NCBI GenBank assembly: GCA_028698695.1
Contig: JAQVWB010000018.1
Coordinates: 1-16,302 of the forward strand
Direction: 5' to 3'
DNA length: 16,302 nucleotides
Source of the DNA: Syntrophomonadaceae bacterium
GTDB taxonomy: Bacteria > Bacillota > Syntrophomonadia > Syntrophomonadales > Syntrophomonadaceae
The position numbers and the translations under genes were made by a program. Of this stretch, positions 1 to 7,224 are shown in pieces; position 1 is the stretch's first letter, and each line of letters begins with the position of its first letter. The notes beneath the pieces were generated by a model that was given only the letters and a program-made list of their open reading frames with translations, was not told the DNA's origin and made no database searches.

Positions 1-32
1 AAAAAAATCGCTCTGAGAACTCAAAGCGATTT
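1..32 (-). terminator. Intrinsic terminator after rqcP
   Basis: An 8-bp inverted repeat (5-12 AAATCGCT with 25-32 AGCGATTT) encloses a 12-nt loop that can pair further (14-16 with 21-23). On the minus strand the stem is followed by seven U residues (positions 7-1). It lies 15 nt beyond the rqcP stop and closes the hup-rqcP transcription unit at the window edge. The plus strand lacks a clean U tract after the stem, so the terminator is read on the minus strand. Confidence 0.8.
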
Positions 33-46
33 ATAAATTACTCCAG

Positions 47-289
47 TTATTCAATTACTCTGTAAAAACTCCTGGCTTCCGCGGCGGGAACATTATCTTT
101 TACATCCAATACTTCAAACTCAGATGTTCGACTGCCAATTTGCAATACTATCCTATCACCCTTTTTTACTTCGGTGGAGGGTTTGGCAATCCTGCCGTTA
201 ATCATAACCCGTTCATTGTCAGCAAAATCTCTGGCCACCGAGCGCCGTTTGATGATTCGAGATACTTTAAGAAATTTGTCCAGTCTCAT
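47..289 (-). CDS. rqcP: RqcP (YabO/RlbA-type) S4-domain ribosome quality control protein
   Basis: An 80-aa protein that is almost entirely one S4 RNA-binding domain, opening with MRLDKFLKVSRIIKRR and containing the typical VMINGRIAKPSTEVKKGD turn (about residues 28-45). In B. subtilis the orthologue RqcP (YabO) binds stalled 50S subunits together with RqcH and stabilises the P-site tRNA during poly-alanine tailing of stalled nascent chains; that role is carried over by family here. It follows hup with only 6 nt between hup stop and ATG and has no strong Shine-Dalgarno sequence of its own, so it is probably translated by coupling. The position downstream of mazG and hup matches the conserved mazG-yabO neighbourhood. 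No yabP, yabQ or divIC follows within the window; a terminator does. Confidence 0.9.
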   Translation of the reverse strand: MRLDKFLKVSRIIKRRSVARDFADNERVMINGRIAKPSTEVKKGDRIVLQIGSRTSEFEVLDVKDNVPAAEARSFYRVIE

Positions 290-295
290 GTTGAT

Positions 296-565
296 TTATA
301 GAGCGTCTTTTAATGCTTTCCCTGCTTTGAAAGCCGGTACTTTTGTGGCGGGGATATCAATTTCTTTACCGGTCTGGGGATTGCGACCTTTACGAGCTTT
401 TCTCTCACGAACTTCAAAAGTACCAAATCCAATTAATTGAACCTTTTCTCCTGATTTTAGAGTACCTTCTACCGTGTCAAAAAAGGCATTAACCACCTTT
501 TCTGCATCTTTTTTGGTCATACCGGTTTTACCTGCTACTTCCCCAATTAATTCTGTCTTGTTCAA
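296..565 (-). CDS. hup: HU-family nucleoid DNA-binding protein
   Basis: An 89-aa protein of exactly HU size (90 aa in Bacillus HBsu). The N-terminal helical dimerisation part (MNKTELIGEVAGKTGMTKKD) is followed by the signature GFGTFEVRERKARKGRNP (about residues 46-63) and the beta-ribbon DNA-binding arm ending IPATKVPAFKAGKALKDAL. HU dimers bend and compact DNA without sequence specificity. The start is TTG at 565-563: the Shine-Dalgarno AGGAGGG (580-574) lies 8 nt upstream, and MNKTELI is the family N-terminus. A sigma-A-like promoter (648-619) lies in the 118-nt gap after mazG, so hup may be expressed more strongly than its upstream neighbour. rqcP follows closely. Confidence 0.97.
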   Translation of the reverse strand: MNKTELIGEVAGKTGMTKKDAEKVVNAFFDTVEGTLKSGEKVQLIGFGTFEVRERKARKGRNPQTGKEIDIPATKVPAFKAGKALKDAL

Positions 566-618
566 GAAGCATTCCCTCCTTATATGTTTATAGTTTTACA
601 TATACTGGCTATTCGCTG

Positions 619-648
619 TTTATAAGGATTATCCTTCTTTTTTCACAA
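619..648 (-). promoter_or_regulatory. Probable sigma-A promoter of hup-rqcP
   Basis: Read on the minus strand, a -35-like TTGTGA (648-643) and a -10-like TATAAA (624-619) are separated by 18 nt. The predicted start falls about 40 nt before the hup Shine-Dalgarno. Both hexamers depart from consensus by one or two bases, so this is a plausible but unproven assignment. It sits in the mazG-hup gap, where a separate promoter for an abundant nucleoid protein is expected. Confidence 0.4.
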
Positions 649-683
649 AATTGTTAGCGTAGGTAAATCCATGTTGTCTTATT

Positions 684-1448
684 TTAAAAGCCTTTTGATT
701 TGGCTTCATCCCAATACCTGTCCATTTCCTGTAATGATGACTGCTCCAATTGACGACCGGTATCATTAATTTTATCTTCTATATACCTGAATCGACGATA
801 GAATTTATCATTAGCTGCCTGTAGTGCCTTTTCCGGGTCAACTGCTTTAAATCTGGCCAGATTGACAAGAGCAAACAGCAAATCCCCCAGTTCTTCCTCT
901 ACCTCATCGCCTGTGGCCTCTGCCAGTTCATCAATTTCTTCTCTGACCTTATCCAGAACTCCATCAATTACCGGCCAGTCAAAACCCACCCGGGCTGCTT
1001 TCTCCTGTAGTTTTTCAGCCCTCATAAGAGCCGGGAGCATGGCGGGGATTCCATCCAGCAAATGTTTTTTGCCTTCCGCTTTTTTAAATCCTTCCCAGTG
1101 CGCCATGACATCATCGCTGGTTTTCAGGTCCATATCAGCAAATACATGCGGGTGACGGGAGATCATTTTATGAGCAATAGTATGGGCTACATCAGAAAAA
1201 TCAAAGGTTCCCGCTTTTTCCGCCAGAGCTGCATGGAATACAACCTGCAACAGGACATCACCCAGTTCTTCCTGCAGTTTGTCCATGTTTTCTTCCTGAA
1301 TGGCTTCTATTACTTCGTAACTTTCTTCAATTAAATAGCGGGTCAGGGTTTGATGCGTCTGCTCACGGTCCCAGGGACAACCCCCCGGCCCCAGCAGTCT
1401 CTCCATAACCTCAAGTAGTTCCTGCATAGTTTCAAGTTTGTGGTTCAT
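684..1448 (-). CDS. mazG: MazG nucleoside triphosphate pyrophosphohydrolase
   Basis: A 254-aa protein with two tandem MazG domains, close to the 263 aa of E. coli MazG. The first domain carries the metal-binding EExxE helix (E41, E42, E45) and E60/E61 with D64 in EELGDVLLQVVFHA. The second repeats this pattern with EEID at about 170-173 and EELGDLLFALVN at about 185-196. The enzyme hydrolyses NTPs to NMP and pyrophosphate, cleansing the nucleotide pool or lowering ppGpp-related signals. The signature GGCPWDREQTH (22-32) is intact. Start ATG at 1448 is preceded by GAGGTG about 6 nt away. In Bacillus the equivalent YabN also has an N-terminal tetrapyrrole-methylase-like domain; that part is absent here. 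A repeat-filled gap separates it from spoVB upstream. Confidence 0.95.
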   Translation of the reverse strand: MNHKLETMQELLEVMERLLGPGGCPWDREQTHQTLTRYLIEESYEVIEAIQEENMDKLQEELGDVLLQVVFHAALAEKAGTFDFSDVAHTIAHKMISRHPHVFADMDLKTSDDVMAHWEGFKKAEGKKHLLDGIPAMLPALMRAEKLQEKAARVGFDWPVIDGVLDKVREEIDELAEATGDEVEEELGDLLFALVNLARFKAVDPEKALQAANDKFYRRFRYIEDKINDTGRQLEQSSLQEMDRYWDEAKSKGF

Positions 1449-1579
1449 AATCTACACCTCGGTTTATTTGTTTCGGATAATCCTGCTACCATTTCAATTT
1501 TAATAGACGCGGATGACGCGGATTGCACGGATATTCGCTGTTTTTTTTTATTAATATCCTAGTTAAATAGTTCATGGTT

Positions 1580-1607
1580 AGTCAGGTTATTATTTTAGAA
1601 CCTGACT
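1580..1607. repeat. 9-bp stem-loop followed by CCTGAC direct repeats (to 1636)
   Basis: AGTCAGGTT (1580-1588) is the exact reverse complement of AACCTGACT (1599-1607), around a 10-nt AT-rich loop. CCTGAC then recurs at 1601, 1610, 1621 and 1631 with 9-11 bp spacing. Element B has a related GTCAG-rich stretch at 15264-15287. This is a substructure of element A and may be a recognition or folding site. Confidence 0.6.
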
Positions 1608-1729
1608 CGCCTGACTTTTGCCTGACTTTACCTGACGATAGTTAATATATTTTTTAAATACGTCACTCTGATCGAAGTGAAGAGTCTCGATGTTTCTATA
1701 ACGAGATCCCCCCTCCGGAGACTGACTAT

Positions 1730-1755
1730 GTGTTCAAACCTTCTGTTATGAACAC
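1730..1755. repeat. Dispersed 26-nt hairpin, copy in element A
   Basis: Arms GTGTTCA (1730-1736) and TGAACAC (1749-1755) are perfect inverted repeats with a 12-nt centre. Arms and length match those of the hairpin repeated three times at 14531-14664. Read on the minus strand, the following sequence (ACATAGTCAGTCTCC) also resembles the ACATCAGTAGTCC that follows the other copies, so they share descent beyond the palindrome. Confidence 0.7.
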
Positions 1756-1898
1756 ACTTTAAAGGTTGCGGGTTAAAAAAGTTGATAATACTTTCTAATA
1801 AATCAGAATTTCACTTACCATAAAATATCTGATGCCATATTAAATAAAAATAAAATCCGCGAAAATCAGCGTTAATCTGTGTAATCTGCGTCTATTTT

Positions 1899-3446
1899 CT
1901 AGCTTCTTATCATTTTGAGCATGTTCATATCCAGCTCTTTGGTTATGAACAGCAGGATTCCGTAGATTGATATGCCGATTAGTATGGCACCGGCGGTGGC
2001 AAGGTGGGAGGAGATGTCCATTCCCACAATGGCTCCATAGCTGACCTTCACGGCTATGGCCATAAACACTGTTATGATGGCTATTTTAAGTGCTCTGCCG
2101 GTTTCATATTTTACTTCCGTGAGCCGCTGGAGATAGATTATATTGAGCAGCGAGCCTACCGTAAACGCCAGTACCGTACCAATAGCCGCTCCCTTTATAT
2201 TTAACATGGGGACACTGGTAAGTGTATAGTTAAATATTACTTTAAGCATACCGGTTATAATTAAGTGGCGCATGGCTATTTCCGGACGGCCAATGCCCTG
2301 CAGTCCGGCACTGGATAGCTGAAAGGCTGCCAGGGCAATGCAGGAAAAGGCCATAGGTTCCAACGGGATACCGGCTTCCGGCATTCCATATAACAGATCA
2401 CAAATTTGAAAGGCCAGGATATATAGTCCGGCCGCACAGGGAAAAGATATAATCATACCTGCCCGGAAGGCGTAGTTAATACGACTCCTAAGCAGGGGAT
2501 GGTCTTTTTGAGCCAGCGCTTCGCTTATGGCCGGCACCAGACTGGTAGCTATTGAAATAGTAAAGATGGTGGGCAAACTGATTAATACGGCTGCCATTCC
2601 GGATAGATGTCCAAACATGGCGGTGGCCTGTGAGGTGGTGTAGTTTAGTGCTATCAGTCTTCCAGGCACGATAATCGCATCCAGCATCTGCACCAGCGGC
2701 AGTACTACTGCCCCAAATGAGACTGGTACAGCCAGCCGCACCATTTCCATGCCCAGTTCTTTGGAGGTGGTGCCGCTATATTTTAGTGGTTGCAGCAATT
2801 GTCTTTCATTTTTACGAAACTGATAGTAATATACCCACAGAACCATAAGTCCAAATACTCCGCCTACTACTGCTCCAAAGGTAGCTCCGGCGGCGGCATA
2901 TTCTATTCCCCGGGGCAGAAGAATTACGGCCAGGATGAGTACGGCGGTAACTCTGAATAGTTGTTCAATTACCTGGGATACGGCAGTAGGTATCATGGAT
3001 TGGTGCCCCTGGAAGAAACCCCGGTACACTGACATCATTCCCGCAAAGAAAATGGCCGGGGCAACTGCCAGGATAGCATAGTAGGTTCTCGGATCACGCA
3101 ATACTACATTGGCTATAAAATGAGCTGATTGCATAACCAGCAGCGTAAGTATAATTCCAAACACAAATAGTATGGCCAGAGAGATCTTGAATATTTTCCT
3201 GCTGTCACCGGTATACCCCTGCGTTTCTTTACGGGAAATAAGTACGGAGATAGCCACTGGAACCCCGGCTGTTGCCAGAGCCAGTATGGTAGTATAGATG
3301 GGATAGGCCATTTGATAAATGCCAATTCCTTCGGCCCCTATCATGCGGGCCAGGGGTATTCTGTACAAGGCGCCCATTATTTTGCTCAGCGCCCCGGCAA
3401 TAGCCAGGATAGCCGCACCCTTGAGGAAATTATGTTTGTTTTCCAT
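1899..3446 (-). CDS. spoVB: SpoVB-type polysaccharide/lipid-II flippase family membrane protein
   Basis: A 515-aa polytopic membrane protein of the MOP (MurJ/Wzx/SpoVB) exporter superfamily, with hydrophobic segments along its whole length consistent with about 14 transmembrane helices. The N-terminus (FLKGAAILAIAGALSKIMGALYRIPLARMIGAEGIGIYQMAYPIY) is the typical SpoVB/YtgP opening. SpoVB is required for spore cortex peptidoglycan in B. subtilis, presumably by moving a lipid-linked precursor across the outer forespore membrane; general flippase paralogues (MurJ/YtgP) look alike. The neighbours spoVT and mazG favour the SpoVB call. Start ATG at 3446 has a strong GGGGAGGA Shine-Dalgarno 5-6 nt away and an extended -10 promoter upstream. 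The TAG stop abuts repeat element A. Confidence 0.88.
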   Translation of the reverse strand: MENKHNFLKGAAILAIAGALSKIMGALYRIPLARMIGAEGIGIYQMAYPIYTTILALATAGVPVAISVLISRKETQGYTGDSRKIFKISLAILFVFGIILTLLVMQSAHFIANVVLRDPRTYYAILAVAPAIFFAGMMSVYRGFFQGHQSMIPTAVSQVIEQLFRVTAVLILAVILLPRGIEYAAAGATFGAVVGGVFGLMVLWVYYYQFRKNERQLLQPLKYSGTTSKELGMEMVRLAVPVSFGAVVLPLVQMLDAIIVPGRLIALNYTTSQATAMFGHLSGMAAVLISLPTIFTISIATSLVPAISEALAQKDHPLLRSRINYAFRAGMIISFPCAAGLYILAFQICDLLYGMPEAGIPLEPMAFSCIALAAFQLSSAGLQGIGRPEIAMRHLIITGMLKVIFNYTLTSVPMLNIKGAAIGTVLAFTVGSLLNIIYLQRLTEVKYETGRALKIAIITVFMAIAVKVSYGAIVGMDISSHLATAGAILIGISIYGILLFITKELDMNMLKMIRS

Positions 3447-3474
3447 TCCAATCCTCCCCGGTTTCGTGAGGTAT

Positions 3475-3483
3475 ATTATACCA
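3475..3483 (-). promoter_or_regulatory. Extended -10 promoter element before spoVB
   Basis: On the minus strand TGG-TATAAT (3483-3475) is a perfect extended -10 box, with no good -35 hexamer at 17 nt. It lies about 20 nt before the GGGGAGGA Shine-Dalgarno of spoVB. B. subtilis spoVB is sigma-E dependent, but I see no clear sigma-E -10 (CATACA-type) here, so a vegetative promoter is the simpler reading. Confidence 0.45.
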
Positions 3484-3598
3484 CAATACGTAAAAACCCG
3501 ACTGAAGTTTTCATCTCATGAGGATTTTGCGTAAATCAAATTTGCCTCTTGATTCAGAGAAAAGCTGATTATGCAAAAATATTCATAAGCTAAGACAT

Positions 3599-3621
3599 AA
3601 AAAAACGGCCGGTTAAGGCCG
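3599..3621 (-). terminator. Intrinsic terminator after spoVT
   Basis: CGGCC (3606-3610) pairs with GGCCG (3617-3621) around GGTTAA, and on the minus strand this GC-rich stem is followed by seven U residues (3605-3599). It lies just past the spoVT stop and separates spoVT from spoVB. Confidence 0.75.
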
Positions 3622-3642
3622 CGAAAAAGTATTTTTCAAAAA

Positions 3643-4206
3643 TTATTGTTCCATTTGTTTGGCTAAAAATCCGGCGGCCGTTTCGGCGAGCTTTATTTCC
3701 ATATCGCCCAGAGTTACTCCGGATTCCTTCGTAACAATAATAACTGCTCCTATAGGATCTCCCTGAGTGATTATGGGGGCAATCACCTGACCGCGAATTG
3801 TATATTCCCGGTCATCATTTTGAATGACATGTAGATTTTCATCATCAGGTGCTTCCAGATTGTTTACTATGGTTGTACTGCGGTCATCCAGTGCTTTTTC
3901 CACAGCTTTGCCAATGGCCTTGCTAAGAAATTCCCGCTTGTTGGCTCCTGCCACTGCAATAATTACATCCCGGTCCGCAATCATGGAAATATGACCTATC
4001 GTTTCATGCAGGGAATCCGCATATTCTTTAGCGAAATCTCCCAGTTCACCGATGGGAGAGTATTTCTTTAGTATTACTTCACCTTCACGATCAACGAAAA
4101 TCTCCAGAGGGTCACCCTCACGAATGCGTAACGTTCTGCGTATTTCCTTGGGGATAACGACTCTGCCCAGGTCGTCTATCCTGCGCACAATCCCTGTTGC
4201 TTTCAA
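3643..4206 (-). CDS. spoVT: Stage V sporulation transcriptional regulator SpoVT
   Basis: A 187-aa protein (B. subtilis SpoVT is 178 aa). Residues 1-52 form an AbrB-type swapped-hairpin DNA-binding domain with the near-invariant opening MKATGIVRRIDDLGRVVIPKEIRRTLRI and REGDPLEIFVD. The remainder (about 55-182) is a GAF-like ligand-sensing domain. SpoVT acts in the forespore as repressor or activator of subsets of sigma-G genes, including germination genes. The start is TTG at 4206-4204, preceded by AGGAGGG at 4223-4217 (10-nt spacer). A sigma-G-like promoter lies at 4295-4265 and a terminator follows, so it appears monocistronic. It is divergent from the germinant-receptor operon, an evident candidate target. 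Confidence 0.97.
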   Translation of the reverse strand: MKATGIVRRIDDLGRVVIPKEIRRTLRIREGDPLEIFVDREGEVILKKYSPIGELGDFAKEYADSLHETIGHISMIADRDVIIAVAGANKREFLSKAIGKAVEKALDDRSTTIVNNLEAPDDENLHVIQNDDREYTIRGQVIAPIITQGDPIGAVIIVTKESGVTLGDMEIKLAETAAGFLAKQMEQ

Positions 4207-4264
4207 TTTTAACTATCCCTCCTTTTTTTGAGACTTGACCAAATAACTGATTTCCTTTCAGTGA

Positions 4265-4295
4265 TAGTATATAACTCAAAATCCCCTTTTATTCA
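4265..4295 (-). promoter_or_regulatory. Sigma-G-like promoter of spoVT
   Basis: On the minus strand TGAATA (4295-4290), an exact match to the sigma-G -35 consensus, is followed after 18 nt by TATACTA (4271-4265), six of seven matches to the sigma-G -10 CATACTA. The start would fall about 35 nt before the spoVT Shine-Dalgarno. B. subtilis spoVT is sigma-G dependent, in agreement. Confidence 0.65.
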
Positions 4296-4379
4296 CTTTT
4301 TACCAAAGAGCTTGCAGAAAATTATTGTTCTATACTTTAAACCTGTATATTACCGAAACAGTTAAATATTTTAACACCG

Positions 4380-4410
4380 ATTATATTAATGGAAACATAA
4401 GGTCATACTA
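4380..4410 (+). promoter_or_regulatory. Sigma-G-like promoter of the germinant-receptor operon
   Basis: A perfect sigma-G -10 box CATACTA lies at 4404-4410. At 18 nt upstream is ATTATA (4380-4385), which keeps only the last three bases of the TGAATA -35. The predicted start (about 4417) gives a very short leader before the Shine-Dalgarno at 4427. gerA-family operons are normally sigma-G dependent. Confidence 0.5.
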
Positions 4411-4441
4411 AAATTGAATTCATTTTAAGGTGGCTTTAATC

Positions 4442-5563
4442 TTGTTTAGAATTACAAATTTTCAGCTATATTGCCTGCTTTTTATACTGGTTGCTCCAAT
4501 AGCTGTTTTTGAACAACCGCATCGATTAATACATATTTTATTCAATAACGCCTGGTTGGCTTTTATAGCCGCCATTGTACCAGCCATATTACTGGCACTG
4601 ATGTTTAGCCATATTATTAAAAAAAGCACTCAGCCCTTTCCATTGATTTTGCATGAACATTTAGGTAAGTATCCGGGTTTTATTCTGGGGATTCTATATA
4701 TAGGTGTTTTTATTCTGACCTGCAGTTTTAATTTACGTGTCTTTATCGAGTTTATGAAAACCAATGTTTTACCTAATACCCCTATCAGTATATTTATAGG
4801 CGTTATAATCTTTCTGGGCTTCGTAGCCATAAAATCCGGTCTGAATAATATCGCCCGTATAGGTGAAATTTTTATAATTACGGCTGTACCGCTTCTTTTC
4901 TTTATTGTATTGTTGGCTTTATTCTCCAGTTTTCATATTGATCGCATTTACCCGGTTGGATATATGGATTACAAGTCTTTTGGTCTGGGCGTTTTTGTGG
5001 CAACACTTATCCTGGGTAAAATGATGCCCATATTAACCCTGGCCTTCTTTATCCCTGACAAGAATAAAACCTTGCCCCTAATGACCAAAGTTATTTTCAC
5101 TTATCTAATCATGATGGCATTGATAACCTTCTCAATAATCGTTACTCTGGGTACTTATCCGGCGCTTAATTTTGTCTTTCCCTCCTTTAATATGCTGCGA
5201 TTTTCTCATCTCGGTGAATTTGTCCAAAATTTGGAGATTGTAATTGTAGCCTTAATGATAACCGGGTTTTTCGGAGCTTTTGTCATATCCTGGTTTATGA
5301 CCTGTTATACCACTCAAAAACTTTTTAATTTAAAGGATTATCGCTTTCTGGCGGCTCCTACTTCAGTAATGATTGGCATTTTATCCATAATAATCAGTCA
5401 GAATGTTTTGGAAGTAGTGATTTGGAGCATGACCGTTATTATATATTTGTTTGCCGTATTTTTTATCATTATTCCTTTTATTGTCTTCATTATCTGTCTG
5501 TTTAAAGCCGACCCTGCTACCAGTAATTTCACAGGCGAAGAAAACAGCCCGGAGTTTTCTTAA
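4442..5563 (+). CDS. GerB-family spore germination permease (receptor B subunit, copy 1)
   Basis: A 373-aa integral membrane protein of the GerAB/spore permease family (amino acid-polyamine-organocation superfamily fold), with about ten hydrophobic segments and the family stretch SGLNNIARIGEIF near residues 134-146. B subunits are thought to bind the germinant within the inner spore membrane. I chose TTG at 4442: AAGGTGG (4427-4433) lies 8 nt before it and the protein then begins MFRITNFQLYC, typical of the family. An in-frame GTG at 4430 overlaps that Shine-Dalgarno and is unlikely. It is the first gene of a seven-gene operon and is followed after 86 nt by the A subunit. Having B before A is a reversal of the common A-B-C order. 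The germinant cannot be read from sequence. Confidence 0.9.
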   Translation: MFRITNFQLYCLLFILVAPIAVFEQPHRLIHILFNNAWLAFIAAIVPAILLALMFSHIIKKSTQPFPLILHEHLGKYPGFILGILYIGVFILTCSFNLRVFIEFMKTNVLPNTPISIFIGVIIFLGFVAIKSGLNNIARIGEIFIITAVPLLFFIVLLALFSSFHIDRIYPVGYMDYKSFGLGVFVATLILGKMMPILTLAFFIPDKNKTLPLMTKVIFTYLIMMALITFSIIVTLGTYPALNFVFPSFNMLRFSHLGEFVQNLEIVIVALMITGFFGAFVISWFMTCYTTQKLFNLKDYRFLAAPTSVMIGILSIIISQNVLEVVIWSMTVIIYLFAVFFIIIPFIVFIICLFKADPATSNFTGEENSPEFS

Positions 5564-5649
5564 CCCTCCAATAATACTAATTTTTAAGAATAAGCCCAAC
5601 CGGTCTGGTTAAAACTATGTTAAGAATTATATGCAGCAGGGGGATATAA

Positions 5650-7224
5650 ATGCGATATATAAGCAATAAGGGAAGCACTGCCTCATCCAGTTCCCCCGCG
5701 GAACTTATAAGTATGCCGTTATCTGCCAAACTGCAGGATAACCTCGATAGACTGCAAGTCCTTTTTAATTCATGTTCCGATTTGGTTATAAGAGAATTTA
5801 GCTTTGGTGAACCTTACCAACAAGGATTACTTATCTACTTTGACGGACTAACTGATAAGAAACAGATTGACTCCCATTTACTTAAACCGCTGTTATTGGA
5901 ATTAAATATGCAGAACAATGAAGCTCTGCAATTCCAGCCGGATATGGATATATTACGTCATGTACAGGATCATATTCTCAGTGTCTCCGATTTGAAAAAT
6001 TTGCACACCCTGCAGGAGGTTTGCCGCCATATTACTTCCGGAGACACAGTTTTTTTAATAGATGGTTATTCTACAGGTTTAGCAGCAGGAACCAGATCCT
6101 GGCAGGGACGCGCAGTTCAGACTCCAGATAATGAAGTCACCGTTTTTGGTCCCAAAGAGGGTCTGAGTGAAACTCTGCGTTTTAATACTGCCAATCTGAG
6201 AAGAAGACTTAAATCCACGCAGTTTAAAATTAATTCCCTGGTATTAGGGAGAATTTCCCAAACTGATGTGGCGATTTGTTACATTGAAGGAATTGCCCCC
6301 CCTGATCTGGTAGCAGGGGTAAAAGCCCGTATGGAAGAAATTGATATTGACGCCATACTGGATACGGGTTGTCTGGCAGAATTGATTGTTGATCATAAAT
6401 GGACAATTTTTACCCAGACCGAACACACTGAGAAACCCGATCGAATTTGCGGGCAGCTTCTGGAGGGCAAGGTTTGCCTGATGGTGGACGGTTCACCTAT
6501 GGCTTTGATTTTGCCCATTTCATTTCCTGAATATTTGATCTCTCCGGAAGATTATTATGTTCATTTTATTCCAGCTTCACTTTTCAGAATGCTGCGTTTT
6601 ATATCCTTTATGCTGGCCTTGACACTGCCATCCCTGTATGTAGCTATTATCAGCTATCATCATGAAATGATTCCGACTCCGCTTTTATTAACTATTGCCG
6701 CCACCCGACAGGGAATACCCTTCCCGGCTTTTATAGAAGCACTTTTGCTGGAAGCAACTTTTGAAATGTTGCGCGAGGCTGGTTTACGACTGCCGCGGGC
6801 AGTCGGACCGGCAGTAAGTATTGTAGGAGCCTTGATTATTGGTGATGCAGCTGTCCGGGCCGGGTTGGTATCAACACCCATGGTTGTGGTTATTGCCTTT
6901 ACCGGTATAGCCTCCTTTGTTTCCCCGTCATATAATGCCAGCATTATTATTCGTATTTCCCGTTTTGGATTCTTATTTGCTGCTGCCATGCTGGGCTTTC
7001 TGGGAATTGTAATTGCGCTCATTTTAATGCTGCTCAGAATGGCTTCCCTGTCCAGCTTCGGATTGCCCTATCTGGCCCCAATGGCACCTTTAAATCTTCA
7101 GCAGATGGGGGATATTCTCGTGCGTCGTCCCTGGTTTAAAAGTTTTAAGCGCCCTTATTTTGACGGTATGCAAAATGTAATTCGTCAGAAAAACCCGGCT
7201 AATGATGGGAGTAAAATAATATGA
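5650..7224 (+). CDS. GerA-family spore germination protein (receptor A subunit)
   Basis: A 524-aa protein with the usual two-part build. A soluble N-terminal region (about 1-300) contains the family motif GPKEGLSETLRFNTANLRRRL (167-187). The membrane region (about 315-465) includes EALLLEATFEMLREAGLRLPRAVGPAVSIVGALIIGDAAVRAGLVSTPMVVVIA, the most conserved GerA block. A subunits assemble into oligomeric channels in the inner spore membrane that release ions on germinant binding. ATG at 5650 follows AGGGGGA at 5-6 nt. The stop overlaps the next gene's start by 4 nt (ATGA), showing tight coupling to the C subunit. It is the only A subunit in an operon with two B and two C subunits, so it is the presumed shared core. 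Confidence 0.95.
   Translation: MRYISNKGSTASSSSPAELISMPLSAKLQDNLDRLQVLFNSCSDLVIREFSFGEPYQQGLLIYFDGLTDKKQIDSHLLKPLLLELNMQNNEALQFQPDMDILRHVQDHILSVSDLKNLHTLQEVCRHITSGDTVFLIDGYSTGLAAGTRSWQGRAVQTPDNEVTVFGPKEGLSETLRFNTANLRRRLKSTQFKINSLVLGRISQTDVAICYIEGIAPPDLVAGVKARMEEIDIDAILDTGCLAELIVDHKWTIFTQTEHTEKPDRICGQLLEGKVCLMVDGSPMALILPISFPEYLISPEDYYVHFIPASLFRMLRFISFMLALTLPSLYVAIISYHHEMIPTPLLLTIAATRQGIPFPAFIEALLLEATFEMLREAGLRLPRAVGPAVSIVGALIIGDAAVRAGLVSTPMVVVIAFTGIASFVSPSYNASIIIRISRFGFLFAAAMLGFLGIVIALILMLLRMASLSSFGLPYLAPMAPLNLQQMGDILVRRPWFKSFKRPYFDGMQNVIRQKNPANDGSKII

Larger units (their letters stand above)
1500..1898. mobile_element. MITE-like intergenic repeat element A (fills the mazG-spoVB gap)
   Basis: The gap between spoVB and mazG (1449-1898) holds no convincing gene. 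About 400 bp of it forms one element with imperfect terminal inverted repeats: 1502-1524 and 1874-1896 match at 19 of 23 bases after reverse complementing, each reading AATAGACGC.GAT.AC.C.GATT. Inside are a GTCAGG/CCTGAC hairpin (1580-1607), a GTCAnTCTGA...GAAG motif (1662-1683), a 26-nt hairpin (1730-1755) and a segment (about 1805-1862) that reappears inverted in element B at about 15041-15096. The right end touches the spoVB TAG stop. There is no transposase, so any movement would need help in trans; it may equally be a degenerate extragenic repeat. Confidence 0.6.

Noticed and set aside
862..1334. Plus-strand frames opposite mazG
   Set aside because: They are shadows of the MazG coding strand with no ribosome sites or recognisable domains.
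1656..1720. Riboswitch or T-box leader in the mazG-spoVB gap
   Set aside because: The hairpins here belong to repeat modules shared with element B; no T-box, S-box or other leader core was recognised, and no start codon follows at suitable distance on the plus strand.
4430..4441. GTG start for the first GerB gene
   Set aside because: It overlaps the Shine-Dalgarno AAGGTGG; TTG at 4442 has 8-nt spacing and gives the family-like N-terminus.
6660..7022. Minus-strand 120-codon frame opposite the GerA gene
   Set aside because: It lies fully antisense to the most conserved GerA membrane block; its composition is a shadow of the coding strand and no ribosome site is seen.
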